A stretch of 5,081 bases of DNA from Deltaproteobacteria bacterium (GCA_030670715.1 DAOVBC010000205.1:1-5081); one strand, 5' to 3'; positions 1-5,081 are shown, numbered from the stretch's first letter. Notes: generated from the letters alone by a model not told the origin. Program-made: numbers and translations.

Positions 1-108
1 GGGGGACGGCAGGATCGGTCGATGGATAATCCATGCGAGTATCTGCCACATGATGACAAACATTGCGAATCCTATGGCGGCACCCTTTAAATTAAGTCTG
101 CGACTCAT
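1..108 (-). CDS. ABC transporter permease, N-terminal fragment (NitT/TauT/SsuC type)
   Basis: This is the first 36 codons of a gene that runs off the left edge. The start ATG (108-106) overlaps the ATPase stop as ATGA, a classic coupled arrangement. The peptide begins MSRRLNLKGAAIG, with a positively charged cytoplasmic end. It continues into a hydrophobic first membrane segment (about residues 10-28, containing FAMFVIMWQILAW) and then RPILPSP. The W-x(n)-LPSP pattern after the first helix is typical of permeases of the nitrate/sulfonate/taurine ABC family, which form the dimeric inner-membrane channel driven by the ATPase encoded just upstream. No strong ribosome binding site of its own stands out beyond GGAGAGG, about 4 bases before the ATG inside the ATPase gene end. 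The identification rests on a short fragment plus context. The EAA loop that would confirm it lies outside the window. Confidence 0.8.
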   Translation of the reverse strand, partial: MSRRLNLKGAAIGFAMFVIMWQILAWIIHRPILPSP

Positions 109-884
109 GAAAGCCTCTCCAGCAGGTCGCGCAGAGTTTCACACTGTTTTCTGAATGCCTGACCGGTGCGCTCCTCGATTTGGCCGGCCAGATCATTTTC
201 AATCGTACAAAATTTTTTTTCGGCGCCTGCTCCCATGGCAAGAATTTTTCGGCCCAGAAAGACAGCCTCCTCAATGTCATGGGTAACGGTAATACTTGTC
301 AGGTTCGATTGCCGGTGGAATTTGGTCATGACGTTCTGAAGATCGACACGTATAGGAGCGTCCAGGGCGGAAAACGGCTCGTCCATCAACAGCAGGTCCG
401 GTTCCAGGACAAGGGTGCGTGCGATTGCAGCACGCTGACGCTGCCCCCTGGAGAGCTGTGCAGGGTACTTGTCCTGCAGATGCTCGATCCCGAGCCACTG
501 CAGCCAGTAGTCAACCTGCCGGTCGGCGCCGGATTTATCGATATTCATATCGGCCGGGGCATGCCGCCCGTCAGGTCCGTACAATTCGCGGATGGTTAAT
601 CCGAGACGGGCGTTGTCCCGGATCGTTGCCCACGGCAGCAACCCGTGGTCCTGTAAAACCAGGCCGGTCCGCGGGCGGGGGCGTGTGATCGGCTCCCCCG
701 AGATTATTATGGTGCCGCCCGACAGACATCGTAAACCCGCCAGCAGGTACAGAAACGTTGTTTTGCCGCAACCGGACGGACCGATAACCGCCCAGGATTC
801 ACCGCGGCCGATACGCAGATTCAAGTTCTCAAAAAGGGGCTGCTGCCCGCTGTAGGCAAAACGGGCGCTTATTACTTCGATCAT
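105..884 (-). CDS. ABC transporter ATP-binding protein, SsuB/TauB/NrtD-like
   Basis: This 259-residue cytoplasmic ATPase would power import by the permease encoded next to it. All nucleotide-binding motifs are present in order: Walker A GPSGCGKT (35-42), Q-loop glutamine (Q78, in LVLQDHGLLPW), ABC signature LSRGQ (144-148), Walker B LLLMDEP with catalytic E169, D-loop SALD (172-175) and H-loop H202 (in VTHDIEEA). The VTHDIEEAVFL and GLLPW stretches are typical of the nitrate/sulfonate/taurine subfamily. Length is normal for the family. Two oddities are the signature Gly-to-Arg change (LSRGQ for LSGGQ) and about 16-20 extra polar residues (about 102-121) between the Q-loop and the signature, where relatives have a shorter linker. 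The start ATG at 884-882 follows an in-frame TGA three bases earlier and has no clear Shine-Dalgarno, so expression may rely on coupling to the upstream gene 48 bases away. The substrate cannot be inferred. Confidence 0.93.
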   Translation of the reverse strand: MIEVISARFAYSGQQPLFENLNLRIGRGESWAVIGPSGCGKTTFLYLLAGLRCLSGGTIIISGEPITRPRPRTGLVLQDHGLLPWATIRDNARLGLTIRELYGPDGRHAPADMNIDKSGADRQVDYWLQWLGIEHLQDKYPAQLSRGQRQRAAIARTLVLEPDLLLMDEPFSALDAPIRVDLQNVMTKFHRQSNLTSITVTHDIEEAVFLGRKILAMGAGAEKKFCTIENDLAGQIEERTGQAFRKQCETLRDLLERLS

Positions 885-932
885 TTTTCAGCCACAATTG
901 TTCATATGAGAGCGGTGTTTCCAGCCGGCCCC

Positions 933-1922
933 CTAATTTACGTTTACCGGCAGAAATTCAGCGGTGACGGAATCTCTATAAGCCAAAGGTCCGGCCAGCA
1001 GACCTTTTGAAATCATCCAGTCCATAACGTCCGCCCACTGTTCAGTATCCGGAACCCTGTTGCGAGGAAACCGGGGGGTTGAAAAATTTTCACTGACATT
1101 TTTGGGCACCCTGATTTTTTTCAGCAGAAGCGGTCGGTGGACATCCGGTGCGGCATTGATTTCTATAACGGCACGGTTCCACGCCCTGAGAAATGCTTTA
1201 ACAGCTTCGGGTTTCTTATTCAATGCCTCCACACTGAAACTGATAACACTGAGGCTGTATCGCGGATAGGCGGAGTCTTTCACAATCTGGCCGGCACCGG
1301 CCGCCAGGGCGCTGGATGCAAGGGGTTCGGGAAGGGTTGCGGCTTTAATTCGGCCCTGCAGGAGCAACTGGTAGCGTTCCGGAATCACGGGCACGGATTT
1401 TTTGACAATTTCCTTTGGGCCAAGACCCCTGGCCGTCAGCAGACGGTCGGTTACATACTCGATGACCGTATTTTTGGACACAGCGACCGGAACACCGGCG
1501 AGGTCAGAGGCGGTGATGATTCCGCTTCCGGGAGCAGAAAGGATGCGGAATAATGAAGATCCGGCAATTGGCGATCGGGCGATACACACAATTTTTATCC
1601 GCACACCATTACGGTTAAAATTGGCCGTGGTTGCCAGTTCGGTCAGCATCGCATCCAGCTGACCGGCCTGCATCAACTGATCCCGATCCAGGGCACTGGC
1701 CACCGGTAAAGCCTCAACGGTAATCCCTTCCGCGGTAAAATAACCGTTCTCCTGCGCCAGATGAAACGGAAGGACATCGGGTATCGGCAACAGAGCGACC
1801 GTCAATGATCTGGACAAATCGGCTGTTTTGGCGAGCACAGGGTATACATGTCCTCCAACGGCTCCGATCATCAAAAGAATAACCGCGATCAGGCACTGTT
1901 TTATTTTATGTTGACCTGTCAA
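933..1922 (-). CDS. ABC transporter periplasmic substrate-binding protein (NitT/TauT, NMT1/THI5-like)
   Basis: This 329-residue secreted protein should capture the ligand and deliver it to the permease. Residues 1-31 form a Sec signal peptide: basic start (HKIK), hydrophobic core LIAVILLMIGAV, and likely cleavage after VLA (A31). There is no lipobox, so it should be free in the periplasm. The mature part starts a typical type II binding fold at LTVALLPIPDVLPFHLA (about 40-56), followed by NGYFTAEGITVE (59-70). It has the usual hinge-region stretches DLAGVPVAVS (140-149) and GRIKAATLPEP (190-200), and ends with the FLPVN tail seen in this family. The start is TTG (1922-1920), chosen because a strong AGAGGGG ribosome binding site lies 8 bases upstream and the signal peptide begins here. 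It is the first gene of the importer operon. Candidate ligands for the superfamily include sulfonates, nitrate, pyrimidine precursors and others; no residue pattern here decides. Confidence 0.9.
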   Translation of the reverse strand: MTGQHKIKQCLIAVILLMIGAVGGHVYPVLAKTADLSRSLTVALLPIPDVLPFHLAQENGYFTAEGITVEALPVASALDRDQLMQAGQLDAMLTELATTANFNRNGVRIKIVCIARSPIAGSSLFRILSAPGSGIITASDLAGVPVAVSKNTVIEYVTDRLLTARGLGPKEIVKKSVPVIPERYQLLLQGRIKAATLPEPLASSALAAGAGQIVKDSAYPRYSLSVISFSVEALNKKPEAVKAFLRAWNRAVIEINAAPDVHRPLLLKKIRVPKNVSENFSTPRFPRNRVPDTEQWADVMDWMISKGLLAGPLAYRDSVTAEFLPVNVN

Positions 1923-1930
1923 TCTGCTTT

Positions 1931-1937
1931 CCCCTCT
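1931..1937 (-). promoter_or_regulatory. Ribosome binding site deciding a TTG start
   Basis: On the minus strand this reads AGAGGGG and sits 8 bases before the TTG at 1922. It is strong and well spaced, and it supports the non-ATG start of the substrate-binding protein. Confidence 0.75.
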
Positions 1938-1944
1938 TATATTT

Positions 1945-1971
1945 CTGATTATACCTGATTATCTGTATCAG
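1945..1971. repeat. Operator-like repeat cluster CTGATTAT x2 plus inverted ATCAG
   Basis: CTGATTAT occurs at 1945-1952 and again at 1955-1962, starting exactly 10 bases apart (one helical turn). An inverted copy of the half-site, ATCAG, follows at 1967-1971, giving CTGAT-7-ATCAG with the second repeat. The cluster lies just downstream of the predicted importer transcription start and covers an alternative -10 box, a position where a bound repressor would block transcription. This is inference from position and symmetry. The DNA is AT-rich, so chance is possible. Confidence 0.3.
1948..1953 (-). promoter_or_regulatory. Alternative -10 box for the importer operon
   Basis: The minus strand reads a perfect TATAAT, which would start transcription about 18 bases before the TTG. 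The hexamer 17 bases upstream (CTGGTC) is a poor -35 and there is no extended -10 TG. A strong activator-dependent or minor start is possible, but the fully matched promoter further upstream is preferred. Confidence 0.25.
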
Positions 1972-1980
1972 ACCAGGGAG

Positions 1981-2008
1981 AATATGGGAAGAACGGCCGG
2001 TATGTCAA
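1981..2008 (-). promoter_or_regulatory. Sigma70-type promoter for the ABC importer operon
   Basis: On the minus strand a perfect -35 TTGACA (2008-2003) is followed after 16 bases by CATATT (1986-1981), a 4-of-6 match to TATAAT that keeps the key second A and final T. Transcription would begin near 1974, leaving a 5' leader of about 50 bases that includes the repeat cluster and the ribosome binding site. No experimental support is available here. Confidence 0.5.
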
Positions 2009-2010
2009 TT

Positions 2011-2119
2011 AAATATCTCATTATTTCCATATTTAGCCTGAATATAATACATCAAACCCGCAGAAAAAAATTGACCAATTTATGGAATGTGGCTATTTTA
2101 GCATTCATGAAATATCTCA
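2011..2119. repeat. Ten-base direct repeat AAATATCTCA flanking the two promoters
   Basis: AAATATCTCA is present at 2011-2020, just upstream of the minus-strand -35, and again at 2110-2119, just downstream of the predicted plus-strand start. The two copies are identical, 99 bases apart. The placement would suit a shared regulator of both operons, but a ten-base match in AT-rich DNA can also be chance. Confidence 0.25.
2064..2099 (+). promoter_or_regulatory. Sigma70-type promoter for the ligA operon with upstream A-tract
   Basis: TTGACC (2071-2076; 5 of 6) and TATTTT (2094-2099; 4 of 6) are separated by exactly 17 bases. A run of seven A residues (2064-2070) abuts the -35, as in UP elements contacted by the RNA polymerase alpha subunit. 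Transcription would begin near 2106, about 150 bases ahead of the first gene start, leaving an unusually long leader. A perfect TATAAT at 2043-2048 on the same strand lacks a -35 and is less likely. Confidence 0.5.
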
Positions 2120-2141
2120 ACAATTCGCTGTTCTTTCTTAA

Positions 2142-2233
2142 CGAACCCTAAACCATTCAAACAGTGCCCGGTGATGCGCTGATAACCCATTGCGCTCTAA
2201 TAGAGGTTTAGCGATAGCAACACCCCGAACCCT
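2142..2233 (+). repeat. Direct repeat CGAACCCT in the ligA-operon leader
   Basis: CGAACCCT occurs at 2142-2149 and 2226-2233. With one mismatch the match extends to CGAACCCTrAA. The copies bracket the proposed seven-pair stem, and the first copy contributes its CT to that stem. They may be two recognition sites or alternative pairing partners. Eight bases are short enough to be chance. Confidence 0.2.
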
Positions 2234-2247
2234 GAAATAACTGAAAT

Positions 2248-2252
2248 GGAGG
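2248..2252 (+). promoter_or_regulatory. Ribosome binding site deciding the start of the 84-residue gene
   Basis: GGAGG lies 5 bases before the ATG at 2258. An earlier in-frame ATG at 2246 overlaps this site and has no purine-rich sequence ahead of it, so the downstream ATG is the better start. Confidence 0.75.
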
Positions 2253-2257
2253 AAGAT

Positions 2258-2512
2258 ATGGCGTACGACCCGGAAATGGATAAAGTTTTAAAAAAGTGGA
2301 AGTGTGATGAAACAGGACTTGTGATTTCTATTAACCGGTATGGTGACGGCAAACCGAAGGTTCAGATCGGCCCGCGCATACTGCTAAAAAAAGACGGAAC
2401 CGAAAGAGCCCCGGTTAAAGCCGGCCGACTGACCATTGAGGATGTTATGTGGCTGTTCGATATCATCGACGAGGTAAAGGAAGAAATGACAAACCTGGTG
2501 GGACCGGAATAA
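2258..2512 (+). CDS. Small conserved-looking protein of unknown function (84 residues)
   Basis: I do not recognise a named family with certainty. The 84-residue protein has no signal peptide or membrane segment and should be cytoplasmic. It begins MAYDPEMDKVLKKWKC, continues with a predicted beta-rich centre (VISINRYGDGKPKVQIG, about residues 21-37, then RILLKKDGTERAPVKAGR), and ends in a predicted amphipathic helix (LTIEDVMWLFDIIDEVKEEM, about 59-78). The order beta strands with basic residues, then G-R-L-T/S-x-E, then a closing helix is reminiscent of PC4-like single-strand DNA-binding domains. This is a visual resemblance only. The start at 2258 is fixed by the ribosome binding site. It is the first gene of the ligA operon, 41 bases ahead of the phosphorylase gene with no terminator between, so co-transcription is likely. 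Nucleic-acid binding would suit a ligase neighbourhood, but nothing here proves it. Confidence 0.8.
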   Translation: MAYDPEMDKVLKKWKCDETGLVISINRYGDGKPKVQIGPRILLKKDGTERAPVKAGRLTIEDVMWLFDIIDEVKEEMTNLVGPE

Positions 2513-2553
2513 TTTTATCAAAATATAATGTTCGATGAGCGGGGTCATTGATT

Positions 2554-3288
2554 ATGCCTGCCAATGATGCCATTGTAAATCCGGTAAGGGGAAATAATCC
2601 GCCGGATCCCGGCTTTCTATCGGTGCTGGTCGGCACCACCGGAGATATCAACAGGCTCTGCGGGGTCATGGGTATTGACAAAGCCCAATCCCGACCCCTT
2701 TTTATAAGCCGGTTGTATGCTTCAGGGAACAACGCCCCGGTCGTGTCCCTGGCCGGCCCTATTGTCGGCGCGCCTTATGCCGTTATGATCCTTGAAACCC
2801 TCATCGCCTGGGGTGCGCAAAAGGTATTATTTTTAGGTTGGTGCGGGGCCATCTCACCGGAGGTAAAAATCGGAGATATTATCATACCGACTGCGGCCGT
2901 TATCGATGAAGGCACATCCAAACACTATCAAGATAGCGATGAAGCCGTATCCCGTCCCTCTTCTGAGATGACCGCAACAATCAAATCGACCCTGATGAAA
3001 AGTGGAACGCCTTTTCAAGAAGGTGATATATGGTCCACAGACGCGATATTCAGAGAAACGAGGGAAAAAGTAAATCGTTACCAGGATCAGGGAATCCTGG
3101 CAGTGGAAATGGAACTTTCCGCTCTTTTTACCGTGGGGCGGTTCCGTGGTATCGACATCGCCGGGATCCTTGTGGTTTCGGATGAACTCTCAACATTGCA
3201 CTGGCAGCCCGGTTTTAGAAAAGAGCGTTTTAAACAGGGGCGTTCAGCCGCATGTGAGGTGGTAAATCAGATATGTCAGCAATTATAG
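2554..3288 (+). CDS. Nucleoside phosphorylase homologue (PNP/UDP family)
   Basis: This 244-residue cytoplasmic protein belongs to the phosphorylase family that splits nucleosides into base and sugar phosphate. Family landmarks seen are GPIVGAPYAV (68-77), the glycine-rich strand-turn LFLGWCGAI (92-100), GDIIIPTAAVIDEGTSKHY (107-125), STDAIFRET (161-169), the nucleoside-binding EME (185-187) and the catalytic-type Asp in VVSDEL (D210). Length is normal. Compared by memory with E. coli uridine and purine phosphorylases, the phosphate-binding Arg before the GxxG turn is replaced (FLGWCGA where RVGSCGA is usual), and the N-terminal GDPxR loop reads VGTTGDINR. Phosphate use and substrate are therefore uncertain; a hydrolase or unusual nucleoside is possible. 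The ATG at 2554 is preferred over a TTG at 2548 because GGGG at 2541-2544 is 9 bases away, though this site is weak. The end overlaps ligA by 16 bases. Confidence 0.85.
   Translation: MPANDAIVNPVRGNNPPDPGFLSVLVGTTGDINRLCGVMGIDKAQSRPLFISRLYASGNNAPVVSLAGPIVGAPYAVMILETLIAWGAQKVLFLGWCGAISPEVKIGDIIIPTAAVIDEGTSKHYQDSDEAVSRPSSEMTATIKSTLMKSGTPFQEGDIWSTDAIFRETREKVNRYQDQGILAVEMELSALFTVGRFRGIDIAGILVVSDELSTLHWQPGFRKERFKQGRSAACEVVNQICQQL
3256..3262 (+). promoter_or_regulatory. Ribosome binding site of ligA inside the phosphorylase gene
   Basis: GAGGTGG lies 10 bases before the ATG at 3273. The ligA frame has a TGA at 3255-3257 and no other start codon between it and this ATG, so the start is unambiguous. 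Confidence 0.65.
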
Positions 3289-5081
3289 ATCCGGCAATTG
3301 TTAATAAGGTAGAAGAGTTGAGAGAATCTCTTCATCGACATAATTACCGGTATTATGTGCTGGATGACCCGGAAATCTCCGATGCCGAGTATGACCGGAT
3401 GATGCAGGAACTCATCAAGCTTGAAGCGGCCTGGCCGGAGCTTGTCAGCCCTGATTCACCGACTGCAAGAGTCGGCGCACCGCCCCTTGCCAGGTTTGAC
3501 ACTGTTGCACATTCTATTCCCATGCTGAGCCTGGAAAACAGTTTCTCGGATGAAAACATCATCGCCTTTGATGAACGGATTCGTAAGCATCTTGCGGCGG
3601 GCGAGAACATCCTTTATACAGCCGAACCCAAGCTGGACGGGCTTGCCGTAGAACTGGTTTACGAAGATGGAAAGATGGTAACGGCTGCCACCCGTGGTGA
3701 CGGCCTTAGCGGCGAGCTCATCACAACCAATGTTAGAACAATTCAATCTGTTCCCCTGATACTCCAAAACAGCCGGAGACATGCCATACCGCCATATCTG
3801 GAGGTGCGGGGAGAAGTCTTCATCGGACACGATGGTTTTAGTCGATTGAATGCCGAACGGCTTGATCAGAATCTATCGCCTTTTGCGAATCCTCGCAACG
3901 CAGCAGCCGGGTCATTGAGACAGCTTGATTCGACCATCACAGCCGGCCGGCCCCTGGAAATTTTTTTCTATGGCGTGGGATCCGTCACGGGTCTGAGTGT
4001 AGATTCGCACTGGGACCTTTTACAGGCCCTGAAGAATCTGGGTTTTAGAATTAATCCGCTCATTCAGCCTCGATTAACGATTCATCGAGTACTCGATTTA
4101 TATCGGGAGCTGAGTGAAAAACGTTACTCCCTGCCGTATGAAATAGACGGCATGGTCATAAAGGTGGACAGACTTTTATATCAGCAACAACTGGGGAGCA
4201 CATCCAGGAGCCCCCGATGGGCAATCGCCTATAAATTTGAAGCGGTTCAGGCGACAACGATCGTCGACGGCATCGAAGTGCAGGTGGGACGAACGGGTAC
4301 ACTCACGCCGGTTGCACGCCTTCAGCCGGTTCAGATCGGCGGTGTCACTGTCAGCCGCGCGACGCTTCATAATGAAGACGAGATCAGGAAAAAAGACATC
4401 CGGATCGGCGATACAGTTCTTGTTCAGCGTGCCGGCGATGTGATCCCTGAAGTCGTCAAAGTTATTGAAACCAAACGCAGCGGAATAGAAGAGATTTTTA
4501 AGATGCCGTCCATCTGCCCCGTTTGCGGGGCAGCGGTGATACGGGAAGAAGGAGAAGTTGCCGTTCGATGCGTGAACGCAGAGTGCCCGGCGCAGATCAA
4601 GGAACGCATCCGGCATTTTGCCGCCAAGGGTGCATTTGATATTGACGGGATGGGTGACAAGCTGATTGATCAGATGGTTGATAAGGGGTTGCTCACATCC
4701 TACGCCGATATTTTTCAGCTCGATAAAAATACGATCGAAGATTTAGAGCGCATGGGGTCAAAATCAGCGCAAAATCTCATCGATGCGATTGAAAACAGCC
4801 GACAAATCACCTTCGGCCGTTTTCTCTATGCCCTGGGCATCCGATATGCCGGGGAGCATGTTGCCGGGATTCTAGCCGACAGTTTTGATCATCTGGACAA
4901 CCTGTCGCAGGCATCCCGCAGTGATCTTGAAGCCATTGATGGCATCGGTCCCACGGTTGCAGCGAGCGTTGAGAGGTTCTTCCAACAACCTGAAAATCGC
5001 GAAACAGTTAGCCGTCTTTTAAAGCGCGGTGTAATAATTAAGTACGAAACCGGCTCCAAAGGTGAACTGCTCAAAGGCAAG
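3273..5081 (+). CDS. ligA: NAD+-dependent DNA ligase LigA (3' end outside window)
   Basis: LigA seals nicks in duplex DNA during replication and repair, using NAD+ to adenylate itself and releasing NMN. The frame is open for 603 codons to the window edge, against about 670 for the family. Visible in order are the NAD+-binding Ia domain with HNYRYYVLDDPEISDAEYD (23-41), adenylation motif KLDG with active lysine K120, EVRGEVF (177-183), NPRNAAAGSLR (206-216), EIDGMVIKVD (290-299) and YKF (K321). These are followed by the OB fold starting near VGRTGTLTPVA (338-348), a complete four-cysteine zinc finger (C415, C418, C433, C438) and helix-hairpin-helix repeats, including DGIGPTVAASV near 556-566. 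The BRCT domain lies beyond the edge, so the truncation is artificial. All key residues checked are intact, indicating an active enzyme. It is the third gene of the operon, overlapping the phosphorylase gene by 16 bases. Confidence 0.97.
   Translation, partial: MSAIIDPAIVNKVEELRESLHRHNYRYYVLDDPEISDAEYDRMMQELIKLEAAWPELVSPDSPTARVGAPPLARFDTVAHSIPMLSLENSFSDENIIAFDERIRKHLAAGENILYTAEPKLDGLAVELVYEDGKMVTAATRGDGLSGELITTNVRTIQSVPLILQNSRRHAIPPYLEVRGEVFIGHDGFSRLNAERLDQNLSPFANPRNAAAGSLRQLDSTITAGRPLEIFFYGVGSVTGLSVDSHWDLLQALKNLGFRINPLIQPRLTIHRVLDLYRELSEKRYSLPYEIDGMVIKVDRLLYQQQLGSTSRSPRWAIAYKFEAVQATTIVDGIEVQVGRTGTLTPVARLQPVQIGGVTVSRATLHNEDEIRKKDIRIGDTVLVQRAGDVIPEVVKVIETKRSGIEEIFKMPSICPVCGAAVIREEGEVAVRCVNAECPAQIKERIRHFAAKGAFDIDGMGDKLIDQMVDKGLLTSYADIFQLDKNTIEDLERMGSKSAQNLIDAIENSRQITFGRFLYALGIRYAGEHVAGILADSFDHLDNLSQASRSDLEAIDGIGPTVAASVERFFQQPENRETVSRLLKRGVIIKYETGSKGELLKGK

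Larger units (their letters stand above)
1923..2257. other. Divergent intergenic regulatory region without a credible gene
   Basis: This 335-base AT-rich stretch separates the leftward importer operon from the rightward ligA operon. I see no convincing protein gene, tRNA or rRNA piece in either direction. It contains one good promoter for each direction, a second possible -10 box on the minus strand, short repeats near both promoters, and a possibly structured leader ahead of the rightward genes. These are listed separately. No hairpin followed by a T-run, as in an intrinsic terminator, was found. Confidence 0.8.
2106..2257 (+). promoter_or_regulatory. Candidate structured 5' leader that could mask the ribosome binding site
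   Basis: By hand folding, UCUUUCUU (2132-2139) can pair over eight consecutive positions, two of them G-U, with GAGGAAGA (2249-2256), which contains most of the ribosome binding site of the next gene. Nested inside is a perfect seven-pair stem CUAAACC (2148-2154) with GGUUUAG (2205-2211). Inside that is a hairpin CAGUGC (2162-2167) with GCGCUG (2176-2181; one G-U). All three helices are compatible. A competing stem (2190-2196 with 2210-2220, bulged) and a CTCTA/TAGAG inverted repeat (2195-2205) could form alternative states. It matches no riboswitch class that I recognise. A polypyrimidine tract pairing with a purine-rich Shine-Dalgarno is a common coincidence, so this remains a hypothesis. 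Confidence 0.25.

Noticed and set aside
888..905. A five-codon minus-strand frame (MNNCG) ending three bases before the ATPase start.
   Set aside because: It has no ribosome binding site and is too short to distinguish from chance; noted only as the in-frame stop that fixes the ATPase start.
1860..1922. Cys10 of the binding protein as a lipoprotein attachment site.
   Set aside because: The cysteine precedes the hydrophobic core rather than following it, and there is no lipobox; a signal peptidase I site VLA fits instead.
1923..2040. A thiamine (TPP) riboswitch upstream of the NMT1/THI5-like binding protein.
   Set aside because: The conserved CTGAGA and ACCTGA-type core elements in proper order are absent on the minus strand.
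2107..2151. A 14-codon reading frame (MKYLNNSLFFLNEP) at the start of the ligA-operon leader, as a possible leader peptide.
   Set aside because: It has no ribosome binding site and would be nearly leaderless from the predicted start; there is no run of a regulatory amino acid and no attenuator-like terminator after it.
2246..2257. An upstream ATG giving four extra residues (MEED) to the 84-residue protein.
   Set aside because: The GGAGG site overlaps this codon and is correctly spaced for the ATG at 2258; nothing purine-rich precedes 2246.
2513..2553. A terminator or separate promoter between the 84-residue gene and the phosphorylase gene.
   Set aside because: The 41 bases contain no stable hairpin with a T-run and no well-spaced promoter pair.
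3353..5080. Minus-strand open frames of 60-150 codons opposite the ligase region.
   Set aside because: They lie antisense to the conserved ligA frame, lack recognisable domains and are shadows of its codon bias.
5000..5081. A ligase lacking the BRCT domain.
   Set aside because: The reading frame is still open at the window edge, so the missing part is due to the cut.

Overview
The window comes from a Gram-negative-type bacterium of medium GC content. The genes are compact and of mixed codon use, and the intergenic DNA is clearly more AT-rich. Gene style (a NitT/TauT-type uptake operon beside an NAD+-dependent DNA ligase operon with a small conserved-looking companion protein) is compatible with a sulfate-reducing Desulfobacterota lineage, but that placement is an impression and cannot be proven from this sequence.

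Left half, minus strand (positions 1922 down to 1): a three-gene ABC importer operon of the nitrate/sulfonate/taurine superfamily. In transcription order it holds a periplasmic substrate-binding protein with a Sec signal peptide (1922-933, TTG start), an SsuB/TauB-like ATPase (884-105) and the first 36 codons of the membrane permease (108-1, cut by the window edge). The ATPase and permease genes overlap by four bases (ATGA), so they are probably translationally coupled. The substrate cannot be read from the sequence.

Middle (1923-2257): a 335-base divergent regulatory region with no convincing gene. It holds a good minus-strand promoter for the importer, a good plus-strand promoter with an A-tract upstream, several short direct and inverted repeats, and a roughly 150-base transcribed leader on the plus strand. 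In that leader a pyrimidine tract is complementary to the downstream ribosome binding site, with a second, nested stem in between.

Right half, plus strand (2258 to 5081): a second operon with an 84-residue protein of unknown function, a PNP/UDP-family nucleoside phosphorylase homologue (2554-3288), and ligA (3273 to beyond the edge; 603 codons visible, C-terminal BRCT part missing). The phosphorylase and ligA genes overlap by 16 bases. LigA seals nicks in DNA using NAD+. Why a nucleoside-cleaving enzyme homologue and a small, possibly nucleic-acid-binding protein precede it is the main open question here.

Most of the window is ordinary metabolism and replication. The parts that deserve a second look are the leader in front of the 84-residue gene, that gene itself, the altered phosphate-binding positions of the phosphorylase homologue, and the repeats at the importer promoter.
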